A DNA stretch of 64,000 bases from Sesbania bispinosa. Lineage: Eukaryota; Streptophyta; Magnoliopsida; Fabales; Fabaceae. The position numbers and the translations under genes are program-made. The stretch covers positions 1,426,001-1,490,000 of the forward strand of contig QLOH01000123.1 in NCBI GenBank assembly GCA_026901365.1, given 5' to 3'. This document shows, in pieces, positions 24,784-35,461 of this stretch (the first letter of the stretch is position 1; each line of letters opens with the position of its first letter). The notes beneath the pieces are model-generated. The model was not told the DNA's origin. It made no database searches and saw nothing but the letters and a program-made list of their open reading frames with translations.

Positions 24784-24973
24784 TGTTAGAGTTAGATAAT
24801 TCAGGTTGATTAGTTGTTAGTTAGCTGTAAAAGGGCTAAAATAGGAAAGCTAGTAGAAGTTGTTAGAAATTGCCATTTTAGTCCTTATGATGTAATGTGT
24901 ATAAATACACTTGTAGTGATGATCAATAATAATTCTCTATTCAGTTTTGACAAAGTGTTTTCCCCTTCTAACA
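24784..24973 (+). repeat. 5' LTR of the copia element
   Basis: 190 bp, TGTTAGAG...TTCTAACA, with a TATA-like tgtataaata at 24897-24906 as U3/R promoter. Against the 3' LTR I count two substitutions and two small indels (2 bp and 1 bp), so the insertion is fairly young. Confidence 0.93.
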
Positions 24974-24975
24974 AC

Positions 24976-24988
24976 TGGTATCAAAAGC
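24976..24988 (+). other. Primer-binding site of the copia element
   Basis: tggtatcaaaagc begins two bases after the 5' LTR. It is complementary to the 3' end of initiator tRNA-Met, the usual primer of plant copia elements. Confidence 0.8.
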
Positions 24989-25017
24989 AGAGTTCGATCA
25001 CAGAGGACCGGGAAAAG

Positions 25018-27556
25018 ATGGCAACGAATGACAATGGATTTGGGGGTAACTTTCTTGGTAATCTACCCATGTTGGATGGCAAGAACTGGGAAAGATGGCA
25101 AGTGCAGATGAAGGTCCTGTTTGGGTTTCAAGATGTGCTTGAGATTGTCGAGAATGGAACCCAAGAACTGATCAAAGAAGCGAGTTCGAGTGAGACTCAG
25201 AAGATTGCAGTAAAAGACATCAAGAAGAAAGACTGCAAATCCCTCTTCCTCATACATCAATGCGTGGATGTGGCTCATTTTGAGAAGATTTCTTCAGCCA
25301 AAAGTGCAAAAGAGGCCCGGGACAAGTTGGTTCAGGCTTATTCAGGTGATAAGAAGGTCAAGAAAGTTAAACTTCAGACTTTGAGAAGACAATATGAGCT
25401 GCTCTAGATGGAAGAATCAGAATCCATTGCTGAATACTTTGCAAGATTGCAGAGTTTAGTCAATCTCATGAAAGGCTGTGGAGAATATATCACAAATCAA
25501 ACAGTTGTTGAGAAGATTCTGAGAACTCTCACTTCGAAGTTCGATCATATAGTTGTGGCAATTGAAGAATCAAAAGATCTTGCAAGATTGAAGGTCCAAG
25601 AACTGCAAGGTTCATTGGAATCTCATGAGCAAAGGTTGAAAGAATGAAATGGAGAGAAGAATTTAGTTCAGGCACTTCAAACACAAGTGTCCAAAAGGAA
25701 GTTTGATAAGAAGAAGAATTGGAGCAATAAGGGTAAGCAGAATAAGTGGAAGAGCAGTAATGAAGGTTCAGTCAAGAAAGAACAATGGGAGTGCTCGAAT
25801 CAAAAGGAGAAAGAAGATGGTAATCAAAAACCACTCTGGAAAAAGAAGATACAATGTTATAACTGTGGCAAAAATGGCCATTTCGCTAGGGAATGCTACT
25901 TCAAAAAGAACAATGGCAAGCAGAAACATGAGAAAGCTAATGTGGCAGCAGGAAGTGATGACTCTGGTGATAAAGAGATTGTATTGATGGTTACCACTGA
26001 TCTGAAGGCTTGTGAGGAAGATTTCTGGTATCTTGACACTGGGTGCTCTAATCATATGACAGGAAACAAAAATTGGATTTTTTATGTTGATCCGACAGTA
26101 AAGCACAAAGTGACTTTTGCATATGGAAGTTTTATTAGAACAACAGGACTTGGGAAGATTGCAATCAAAAGGAAGAATGGCAAACCTGCTGTAATTGAAG
26201 ATGTGCTTTATGTTCCTGCAATGAAGAGTAATTTGATTAGCCTTGGTCAATTGACTTACAAAGGGTTTGAATTTGGTACCAAGAAGAAAGTGCTGAGGGT
26301 GTATAATGAAGAACATCATGTGGTTCTCAAATCAACTCTCACATCCAACAAGACCTTCAAAGCAAAGCTGGATGTAGCTGACTTTCAATGTTTGGCAGCA
26401 ACCAATACTGATGATGTTAAGCTATGGCATCTCAGGTATGGACATCTTAATTATGATAGTCTAAGTATGCTGCATATAAATGAATTAGTAAAGGGACTGC
26501 CTAATATTAAGACACCAGATAGAATTTGTGAAGGGTGCTTGCTAGGAAAACAGCCAAGAAAGAACTTTGCTAAAGCCGTAGTTGAAAGAGCCACTAAACC
26601 GCTTGAAATAGTATACAATGATGCATGTGGTCCCATAGAGCCTGTTACTGTGGGAGGAAACAAATACTTTGTATCATTTGTTGATGAATTCACTCGGATG
26701 GTGTGGATTTACCTGATTAAAAGAAAAGAAGAAGTGTTTAGTGTGTTCAGGTTATTCAAAGCAGCGGTGGAAAAATAATCTGGATATGAAATTCAGATTT
26801 TGAAGAGTGATGGGGGTGGAGAGTACACTTCAAGAGAACTGGAGGAGTTTTGTAAGGAAGCTGGCATCAGTCATGAAATAACCCCTCCATATACACCACA
26901 GCTGAATGGTTTAGCAGAGAGAAGAAATAGAACCTTGCTGAACATGACAAGGAGTATGATGAAAGCAAAGAAGTTACCCAAGGAACTGTGGGGAGAAGCT
27001 GTCACAACAGCAGCTTACTTGCTGAACAAGTCACCAACCAAAAGGTTGAAGAATCAAACACCTGAAGAAGCATTCACTGGAAGAAAGCCATATGTAGGTA
27101 ACTTGAAGGTTTTTGGATCATTATGTTTCAGGCATGTACCAGCAGAAAAGAGAAAGAAGTTTGATGATAGAAGTGAAGCCATGATTCTGGTAGGTTTTCA
27201 TCACACGGGAACCTACAAGCTTTTTGATCCTAAGACTAAGAAGGTGGTCACTAGCAGGGATGTTGTTTTTTATGAAGGAAGTACTTACAATTGGAAGCTG
27301 CTAGAGGAGAAAACATTGAGAAGTCCAATTTTGCTTCCAGCTGGCAGTGATTCTGGAAATGAAACTAAATTTACCTCAACAGGAGATGAAAGAAGATCAA
27401 AAAGGCCTGAAAGACAAAAGAAACGGTCAACAAGGTTGCGGGAGTTTCAAGTATTTCCAGATAGTGCTATCATAGATGAAGGTGAATTGATTGGAGAACA
27501 ACTACTAGAAGATCAACCGCAGCATGAAGAATAAGTTCACTATGCCTTTAATGCTT
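25018..27556 (+). pseudogene. Copia gag-protease-integrase part of the polyprotein, broken
   Basis: One frame from ATG 25018, interrupted by in-frame stops at 25405-25407, 25645-25647, 26776-26778 and 27532-27534. Gag starts MATNDNGFGG and contains LPMLDGKNWERW (UBN2-type gag). A zinc knuckle CYNCGKNGHFAREC (CX2CX4HX4C) lies at about 25855-25895. The protease active site WYLDTGCSNHM is at about 26028. GAG-pre-integrase LWHLRYGHLN is followed by the integrase core (DACGP, FVDEFTRM, LKSDGGGEY, TPQLNGLAERRNRT). The frame runs straight into the nested insertion at 27557 and resumes in the same codon phase after it. Confidence 0.92.
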
Positions 27557-28164
27557 GTCGAAACCGGGGGTCACGACGGGTCGACGAAACGTATTGGAAA
27601 AATTGAGTTTCAATGGAGTCGCCACCAAAGTTTATTTTAAGGGAAAACATTTGGAAAAAACCCCTTTAAAAAAAAGAAAAATGGTCTTCAAAACCAGATT
27701 TGGGTTCGGGAGTCATTTATGTGTAGGGAAGGTATTAGCACCCTACAACATCCGTTTAAAAAAAAGGTTACCTCTAATTAATTGTGCAAAACTTGTTAAC
27801 TTTGAAAATATTCGTTTTACCCCTTTTTTATGAAAATGAAAATTATTTTTGTTTTTTATTTTTATTTTTTTTGTACTTTCTTAAATAAGTAACCTAAGTT
27901 AAAAAGAATTGAATTTGGACTAAAAGAGAAAAAAACATTTTTTGTTTATTTTGGCTTGACGGGTCCGGTTCCCGCTCCTACGTATCCCCAGGTGCAATGG
28001 AGAAATCAAAGCTACGTAGTTCTGAAAACGTGTTGTAAAAAAAGGATTGATTTTATTGTTTTTTTTTTGAGAAATTGATTTTAATTTTGAAAATAAAAGA
28101 AATGAGGAAATTGTTTTTTTTTTTGGGAATGCTTTTAATTCAAAAAAAGAAATTTATTTTTAGC

Positions 28165-28910
28165 AAAGTTGATGCTAGCAAATGGCTATACAACGTACCT
28201 TTGAGATTATTTAGACGAAATTATTGATAGAAATGTTATTCAATAAACGTCATTTATTTTGAGGAGAAAAACATTTTTGAGAAAAAGATTTAAAACTCCG
28301 CATTATTGAGTTAGCAAATGGTTATACTCAATATTTTCCTTTTTTACGTTATTGATAGAAATGCTATTCAATTAACGTAAATTTTTTAAAAGAATCATTT
28401 TTTTGAAAATGAATTTGAAATTTCACGCATTATCGAGCTAGTAAATGACTATACTCAATATTTCCCTTTTTTACGTTATTGATAGAAATGCTATTCAATT
28501 AACGTAATTTTCGAAAAGAAATTGTTTTTGGAAGAGATTTAAGATTAAGCGCATTATTGAGCTAGTAAATGACTATACTCAATATTTTTCTTTTTTACGT
28601 TATTGATAGAAATGCTATTCAATTAACGTAAAATTTTTAGAAAAGAAATTGTTTTTGGAAGAGATTTAAGATTAAGCGCATTATTGAGATAGTAAATGAC
28701 TATACTCAATATTTTTCCTTTTTTACGTTATTGATAGAAATGCTATTCAATTAACGTAATTTTTGCAAAGAAATTATTATTTTTTTGGAAGAGATTATTT
28801 TCAGGAAAACACATAACTGAGCTAGTAAATGACTATACTCAATTACTTCGCTTTTCTTAAAAAAAAAATACGTTAAAGGATAGAAATGCTATTCCATTAA
28901 CGTGATCGGT
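28165..28910 (+). repeat. Tandem repeats of about 120 bp in the solo LTR
   Basis: Five to six diverged copies of a unit containing cattattgagctagtaaatg, actatactcaatattttt and acgttattgatagaaatgct followed by attcaattaacgta. Copies begin near 28165, 28300, 28430, 28551, 28676 and 28812. The first and last are the most diverged. Confidence 0.85.
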
Positions 28911-29560
28911 TATTTTTTAGAAAGAATTATTATTTTATTTTTATTTTGTTAAAAAGAGTAAATTAAACTAATCGCATTTACATGTGTCCTAAGTCATAAA
29001 CGAGTACTATTCACAACAGCGGCTAAAATTCACGGCAGACAAATATTCATAATTATTTAACGCAGACCAAATAAAAGAAATAAATATTTACAAATAAATA
29101 CAAGATGATGGGTCAAAAGAAAATGAGACGAATATTAACACAGAAAATTAACAAAATTACACACAACGAAATAAAATTGGGCCTCAAATTGCATCATTGG
29201 CCCCACACACAATAGAGATAACATAAAAAAAATCCTAATTACTATTTATTTACTAATTAAATTCTACCATTATTTATTATTATTATCTTTTCTTTTTTTA
29301 TTTTGTTTTTTATTATTATCATTTTTAATGGACTGGGCTGGGTGAGAAGCCCAGCCTTAGTACCAGATTTTTTTAAAAAAAAAAAAAAGGGAGTGGGACG
29401 GTTCATGAGAACCTTCTAGGTTCATTAAACCCCCACTCACCAACTCCAACCCTAATTCCCTCAACCCTCTCACCTTCTCAGACCTCAACCCTCTCACATT
29501 CTCTTTCCCCTCAACCCTCTCACCTTCTCTTTTCTCTCAACCGTCTCTTTCCTCATTCAC
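28911..29560 (+). other. Solo LTR middle: AT-rich block and CT-rich leader
   Basis: 28911-29320 is AT-rich without coding. 29440-29590 has repeated caaccctctcaccttctc phrases, which resemble the pyrimidine-rich leader just downstream of an LTR transcription start. I see no clear TATA box. Confidence 0.4.
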
Positions 29561-29635
29561 TCACTCACTCTCTTAATCTCTTGCTCTCACATGGTTCCCT
29601 TAGGGTTTGGTTTTGGGGAAAATGTGGGTAAAGGG

Positions 29636-30190
29636 GAAGGGGCGGCCGCCCCCTTGCATGGCCAAGGAGGATGTAGTCGCGGCCACCGGCGGCTCGATGA
29701 GGACGGTCGCGAGACGGGAGTGGACGGCGGCTGCATGGAGCAGCGAAGAAGGTCACAACGCGGCGGCGCGAGGGAGGAGAGCGAGCGGTGGCTCGCGGCT
29801 GTTTCGAACCGCGGAGGAGATCGCACAGCGGCGGCGCGGGGAGGAGAGCGAGCGGTGGCTCGCAGCCGTTTCGAACAGCGGAGGAGGTCGCGCAGCGGCG
29901 ACGCGGGGGAGGAGAGCGAGCGGTGGCTCGCGGCCGTTTCGAACAGCGGAGGTTCACGCCCGTTCTGTACGGCGGTGGTGGTGCCGCGCGCGGCGGTTGC
30001 CGCGGGAAGAGTACGATGGAGACGGGGTGACAGCCGCGGCGGCGGCTTGGTGACCGGCGGCCGCGCACGACGGAGCGGCCAGCGGTGGGGCTACAGGTGC
30101 GGTGGGTGAACGGTGGTTGTGGGCGGTGGTTTTGAGACGCACGGCGGCGGTGCCGCGCCGCAGCGGGAGGCCACGGCGGCCTCCCTTCCT
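29636..30190 (+). repeat. GC-rich island with 63-66-bp tandem repeats in the solo LTR
   Basis: About 550 bp of extreme GC in an AT-rich neighbourhood. Three copies of gaggagagcgagcggtggct, cgcggc(c/t)gtttcgaac and a following gcggaggag(a/g)tcgc block lie at about 29773, 29839 and 29902. Open frames of 148-172 codons exist on both strands, but they are Arg/Ala/Gly-rich, overlap each other and match no domain known to me. The composition alone explains the lack of stops. Confidence 0.7.
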
Positions 30191-30837
30191 TCTTCCTCCT
30201 CTCTGTTTTTTATTCTGTTTCACTCCCCCTTTCTGTTTTTGTTCTGTTTCACTCCCCCTTTATTTTTCTGATTGGGTTCAGTTTGGCTGTTTAGGTTGAT
30301 TCTGATTTTCTCTGTAAATTTCAGGCTGTTTGGGTTTCCTTTTACAACAAAGGGAATGGTGACCTGCTCAGGAGAAGGAGGGGGAAAACCTCACAGGAAA
30401 ACCATGGTTGCTGACAAGAGGAGGAGCAAGCCGCGAGTGGAGCTCGAAGGGAGTGGTTCTGCCTCTTTGTTCTTAATATGTGTTTTTTTTTTTAACCTTG
30501 TTTTTCCCTTCCTTTTTTTTGAAAAAACTGGGTATTGTACATTGAACTTTATATTTTGGATTTGAACTTGTTAAAGGGACTGTGGTTTTGACTAAATGTG
30601 GTATTCTGTTTTGATCAACTCTATCATCACCCACACACAATAAGTCTCAGGTTATGCCCAATGCATAAATAGGCACCAAGTACAAATAGATAAATTAACA
30701 GTATAGTTCAAAAATAAGCAAGAGGAAAAGAACATTTGATACCAAATAGATGCCTCCTTTGCTTTTGCAGTTTTCTAACTTTGTGACCCAAGCCTACTCG
30801 AATTTCATCCAGAAAACCTTTGTGTATACCCTCTGAT

Positions 30838-30928
30838 TGATTTTTTCTGCCTATGTCTGTATTCTGTGTAGAAGAAGAAAATATTTTTTCTGCCTATGTC
30901 CGTATTCTGTGTAGAAGAAGAAAAAAAG
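30838..30928 (+). repeat. 45-bp tandem duplication in the solo LTR
   Basis: attttttctgcctatgtc(t/c)g followed by tattctgtgtagaagaagaa occurs twice in a row with a single base difference. Confidence 0.8.
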
Positions 30929-31762
30929 AAAATAGTTTACCACAGCTATTTATAGATGCAAAAAGGTTAATCCCACCGCCCAAGTGATGACTAATTGAGT
31001 TGCTCAAGGCTGCAACTTGCAACCTGCAACTCCTACCTGCTTCTTCTGAATTGCCGAATTCTTACCTTGCATGTTACCCATTTCACATCATTTTTATTTT
31101 TAAGTTTTTTTTTTAAAAAAAAAAAGAGAAAGGGGAAGATGATCTGATGGGTGGAAAAAGTAAAAAAAGAATGAAGAAAAAGTTTTTTTTTAGGAAGGGT
31201 CCGAAATGTATTGGGCCAGCAACCTAAATGGCCCAACAGAAAACCCTTTTTTAGAAATGGTTTGAAATAGGCTTAACAGAAAAAAAAATGCACTGGGTTG
31301 GAAACGCAGCTGGCCCAACCAAGAACTTTTTGGTTTTTTCTTTTCTTAAAACAATGAAAGAAAATATTATTGGGCCCAAAACTCTGTTGACTCAATCAAA
31401 TAAAATGAAAAACCTGAATTTACAAAAGAAAAAGGGTCCAAGCCCAAAGAGATTTAAAAAAAAAAGGAGAAAAATGTAAAAAAGTCAAGTTTTACAAATG
31501 ATGGCCCAGTTGGCCCAAATGCAATTTCTGAAAAAAAAAACAAAATCCCCTCTTTTTTAAGGTTTCATCAATCATTTAATTAATTAATTATCCAACAATT
31601 AATTAATTAACTAATTAATTAATCCATTTCCATTTTTATTTTTTAGATTTTTAATAAGGTAAAAAGAAATAATTAAATACCACAAATATATACGTGCATG
31701 GAAATAAGAGATAGAAAAAGTGAAACAGAACTCCCGGACGAAATTGGGTGCTGACAATGCTG

Positions 31763-33300
31763 ATGTTGAGCCTGTGAGTTTTGAGGAAGCCCAAGAAGAT
31801 CAGATCTGGAAAAATGCAATGAAGGAAAAATTGGCCTCAATTGAAAGAAATGAGACTTGGGAACCTACATGGTTACCTAAGGGAAAGAGACCAATTGATC
31901 TGAAATGGGTGTTTAGAGTGAAGAAGAACCCTGGTGGTACAATAGCAAAGCACAAGGCAAGACTGGTGGCTAGGGGATTTTTGCAGAAAGAATGGGTTGA
32001 TTATGATGAGGTGTTTGCCCCTGTTGCAAGGTTGGAAACTGTTAGGCTTGTCACTGCTTTAGCAAGCCTCAACAGTTGGCCAATGTACCAATTAGATGTA
32101 AAGTTAGCATTTTTTAATGGACCCCTAGAAGAGGAGGTCTATGTGACTCCTCCACCTGGTTTCAGTATAAGTGAAGATGACAGAAAGGTGTACAGGTTGA
32201 AGAAGGCTCTATATGGCCTTAAACAAGCTCCAAGAGCTTGGAACAGAAGAATTGATTGTTTCTTACAAACAATTGGCTTTGCCAAAAGCAAAGTGGAGTA
32301 TGGAGTGTACACACTGACCAGGAGTGATGATATTATGATCATTTGTCTTTATGTGGATGATTTATTGATCACCGGCAGCAATGAGAAGCTTATTCAAGAA
32401 ATAAAGAAGAAGATGATGGAGGAATTTGAGATGACTGATCTAGGGAAGTTGTCATACTTCCTAGGACTTGAATTCAAATATACTAAAGTTGGCCTGGTAC
32501 TTCATCAAAAGAAGTATGGTACTGAGATGTTGAAGAGGTTCAACATGTTAAACTGCAATGCAGCAGTAACACCAATGGAGACTGGATTAAAACTTGTGTC
32601 AAATCCAGATCAGAAACAAGTTAACTCGACTCTTTATAAGCAGATTGTAGGGAGTTTGAGGTACTTATGCAATAATAGGCCAGACATCTCATTTGCTGTT
32701 GGAATGGTTAGCGGGTTCATGAGCAATCCAAGAATCTCACACATGCTTGCTGTAAAGAGGATCCTGAGATATGTAAAAGGGACCCTGAAATTTGGTTTAC
32801 TGTTTCCAAAGAAACACAATCAGCAGAAGGTTGAGTTGATTGGTTTCCCTGACAGTGATTGGAGTGGTAATGCAGAAGACAGAAAAAGCACTACAGGATA
32901 CTAGTTTAAATTTCTTGGAGTGCCTATCAGCTAGAGTTCAAGGAAGCAATCAGTTGTGGCTCTCTCATCATGTGAAGCTGAGTACATTGCTTGTCAAGCA
33001 ACCTGGATCAGATTCTTGTTAGAAGATTTGAAGGTCAATCTGAGTTCAACTGTGAAGCTCCTTGTAGATTATAAATCTGCAATCAACCTAGCTAATAATC
33101 CCATTGCACATGGGAGGACAAAGCACATTGAGACCAAGTTCCACTACATTCGAGATCAAGTTGAGAGGAAGAAGATCAATCTGCAATACTGCAGAACTGA
33201 GCAGCAAGCAGCAGATGTGCTTAAAAAAGCACTTGGAGGAGAAAAGTTTAAAGTAATGAGGGATTTGCTTGGTGTCATGAACATGGACAACCTGAATTAA
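31763..33300 (+). pseudogene. Copia reverse transcriptase/RNase H part of the polyprotein, broken
   Basis: Continues the same frame after the nested LTR. The RT core includes WVFRVKKNPGGTIAKHKARL, VFAPVARLETVR, QLDVKLAFFNG, LYGLKQAPRAW and the catalytic LYVDDLLITGS (YVDD). RNase H follows (DSDWSG, SSCEAEYIA, KHIETKFHYIRD). Two stops at 32902-32904 and 32932-32934 cut the RNase H domain. The final stop is at 33298-33300, just before the polypurine tract. The QLDVKLAF motif keeps the first catalytic Asp, but the element cannot make a full protein. Confidence 0.92.
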
Positions 33301-33305
33301 GGGGG
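33299..33305 (+). other. Polypurine tract of the copia element
   Basis: aaggggg lies two bases before the 3' LTR and overlaps the last codon of the polyprotein. Confidence 0.8.
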
Positions 33306-33307
33306 TG

Positions 33308-33498
33308 TGTTAGAGAGTTAGATAATTCAAGTTGATTAGTTGTTAGTTAGCTGTAAAAGGGCTAAAATAGGAAAGCTAGTAGAAGTTGTTAGAAATTGCC
33401 ATTTTAGTCCTTATGATGTAATGTGTATAAATACACTTGTAGTGATGATCAATAATAATTCTCTATTTAGTTTTGACAAAGTGTTTTCCCTTCTAACA
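33308..33498 (+). repeat. 3' LTR of the copia element
   Basis: 191 bp, TGTTAGAGAG...CTTCTAACA, nearly identical to 24784-24973, followed by the attat target duplication. Confidence 0.93.
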
Positions 33499-33932
33499 AT
33501 TATGAAATTTAACCTCATCCCCGCCGATCCCCGCCGAATTCGAAGAAACCCGCGGGGATTTTATCTTATTTATTTATTTTATAAATTAAATACATGTTTT
33601 TAAATAAGCCACATATAGACATTGATAATCCTAAAGAAATAAGAAACTTAAGAACTATATTATATTTTAAGGAAAATATATAAATTTACCTTTATTATTT
33701 AACTATTAGTATAATTAAAATTATTAAATTATATCGGGCGGGTTCGGGGGCGTGATGGGTTCTTGCACCCCTAAACCCGCCCCGCCCCGTTAAAGGCAGG
33801 GCAAGGGGGCATGCAGGTTCGGGTTTTACCTAAACCCGGTCAAAGCGAGTTTTCCGCATTAAAGTCGGGACGAGGCAAATCGGTATCCGCGGGTTCAGGT
33901 TTTATTTCCATGCCCATGGAGAATATATATAA

Positions 33933-34284
33933 GGAGCGTATCACATGAAAATGGTGTTTTATGTGAGAATGATAAGAATATTTTGTAGCCATCACGATTT
34001 AAATAAAGAGTTGAGATTAAAACAACACACTTAAAGATATCACATGCCTCCTTCACCGTTACTTACCGCCGCCGCCGCCGCCATCGCCACCACCACCACC
34101 ACCAACGCCACCACCACCACCATTTTCGTGGCGACAGCGGTGGTGGTAAGTAACGATGAAGGAGACACGTGATATCTTTAAGTGAATAGTTTTAATCTCA
34201 ACCCTTTATATTATATAAATATGATGGCTACAAAATATTTTTATCATTCTCACATAAAAACATAATTCTCATGTGATACGCTCC
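33933..34284. mobile_element. Foldback MITE with a GCC/ACC-rich loop
   Basis: Arms of about 150 bp pair from ggagcgtatcacatg at the left to catgtgatacgctcc at the right. They share ttatgtgagaatgata, attttgtagccatca, gttgagattaaaac and cttaaagatatcac. The loop (34070-34125) is (ccg)n/(cca)n microsatellite. Arm identity is high but imperfect. Non-coding. Confidence 0.8.
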
Positions 34285-35089
34285 ACACACACACACACAT
34301 ATATATATTCATAACCAAGGGGATGAGTGGGGTTTGAACCTGCGAATTAGATACGAGAACTTATCTTACTCCACTTGATCAATTGCTTAGAATTTTTTAT
34401 ATAGAGAGTTTGATTTATAATTAAATAAAATTGATTTTAATAGATTTGTAGATATATTATTCATAATTAACACATACAGTAATTCATATAATGTATTTTT
34501 TTTCTTTTTAATTTCTTCCCATCATATCTCCTACTTCTATTTTTTTTAATCTCATTTTCTCCTTGTTATATGGGATAATTGCAATTGATGTATAAATATA
34601 GTTTTTTTTTATTTTGCAATTTATGATCGTGCCTGCTAGAAGATGGGTGGTCCTTGAGAGTTGAGATAGACGTGACAAATAGGTCAGCGAGGGAGATGAT
34701 TATTCAATTTAATCATGGATGTAAATGAAATGGTAATGACATTAGATCCCTAGTGACAGTGGAAATAAGCAACACTTTGTGCTTTGATTGGACATTAATG
34801 GTATCGGATGCATAAAATTGAGGGTGACGCAAGGAATGCCAATGAACATTTCACAATGGTGAGTGGTTGGGTTAGTTGGTGACAATAACTCGTTAAAATC
34901 GATAAGTGTGAACAAGTATCTTAAAAATATTGATTAAAGAATTAGAATTTAAAGAAAAAAGATTATTAAAAAAATACATTCACTTGTTACCGTAAAAAAA
35001 GCACTATATTTATTTTTATATGTTTTTTTATTAGAATTTTTTGGTAATCAAAATTTTTGAGGTAAATGAAATTTCTTTATATTTAGAGG
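34285..35089. other. Intergenic, no gene seen
   Basis: AT-rich. A (CA)n/(TA)n run lies at 34286-34308. The minus strand at 34320-34390 has caggttcaaacccc, like a tRNA B-box, but no cloverleaf, so at most a SINE remnant. Confidence 0.4.
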
Positions 35090-35461
35090 GTGTTTGGTAA
35101 AACTAGCTTAAAAGCCAGCTAACTTAAAATTGAAAAGCTAAATGAAAGTTGAACAGTTAACTGAAAGTTAAAAACTAGCTAATTTGATTGAAAATATTTG
35201 GTAAAAACTAGCTGAAAATAGTAAAATAACATACAATAACATAATTAATTATTAAATATAATAAGTGGTGGTAATTGAGAAATAAACTTGTAATAAATTC
35301 TCAGCTAATAGCTAAAAATGAGATTTTTTTTAAAGCTACCTCAAGTAGTTTTTCAAAAAAAGTTAATAGTTACCCAAAAAAGTTACCTTAACAAACACTA
35401 TGAAATAGTTTCAGCTATTAATTTCAGCTTTCATCTAGCTGAAATGTCTTATCAAACACAT
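35090..35461 (+). mobile_element. MITE family A, copy 1
   Basis: Starts gtgtttggtaaaactagct, and the right end reads, inverted, gtgtttgataagacatttcagct. The internal subterminal agctgaaa motifs, the aattattaaatataataagtg block and the length of about 370 bp match 55599-56002 in opposite orientation. Confidence 0.7.

Larger units (their letters stand above)
27557..31757 (+). mobile_element. Solo LTR, 4.2 kb, Ogre/Tat-like, nested in the copia element
   Basis: Starts TGTCGAAACCGG and ends GGTGCTGACA, with a perfect 5-bp duplication atgct on both sides (27552-27556, 31758-31762). The start (gtcacgacgggtcgacgaaac, gagtcgccacc, gggaaggtattagcaccc) resembles LTRs of the giant Ogre/Tat gypsy elements of legumes, which are known for LTRs of several kb. 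No second LTR, primer site or polyprotein is seen, so it is a solo LTR left by recombination, or a non-autonomous unit. Inside are 120-bp tandem repeats, a CT-rich leader and a GC-rich island. Confidence 0.75.
24784..33498 (+). mobile_element. Ty1/copia retrotransposon, full length but defective, with nested insertion
   Basis: The two LTRs are about 190 bp, start TGTTAG and end CTAACA, and are flanked by a perfect 5-bp duplication attat (24779-24783, 33499-33503). The primer-binding site, gag, zinc knuckle, protease, integrase, reverse transcriptase, RNase H and polypurine tract are all in order, integrase before RT, which defines copia. Without the 4.2-kb insertion at 27557-31757 the element would be about 4.5 kb. 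Six in-frame stops make it non-autonomous. Lineage within copia not assigned. Confidence 0.93.
24672..33922. mobile_element. GC-rich hAT/MITE-like repeat split by the copia element
   Basis: The outer parts 24672-24783 and 33499-33922 belong together. The left end has atgggcatggcaataggg and the right end, inverted, has atgggcatggaaataaaac. Both halves carry cccgcccc / gcgggttcgggt blocks, unlike the AT-rich surroundings. Removing the copia element gives about 530 bp of continuous repeat. The superfamily is a guess (hAT-like); the flanking duplication was not resolved. Confidence 0.5.

Noticed and set aside
29565..30223. Several overlapping long ORFs on both strands (up to 172 codons)
   Set aside because: High GC and tandem repeats remove stops in all frames; products are low-complexity Arg/Ala/Gly and match no family I know. 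Kept as a repeat and a finding, not as genes.
34320..34392. tRNA-like sequence on the minus strand (caggttcaaacccc)
   Set aside because: Only a B-box-like phrase; no acceptor stem or anticodon arm can be drawn. At most a SINE remnant.
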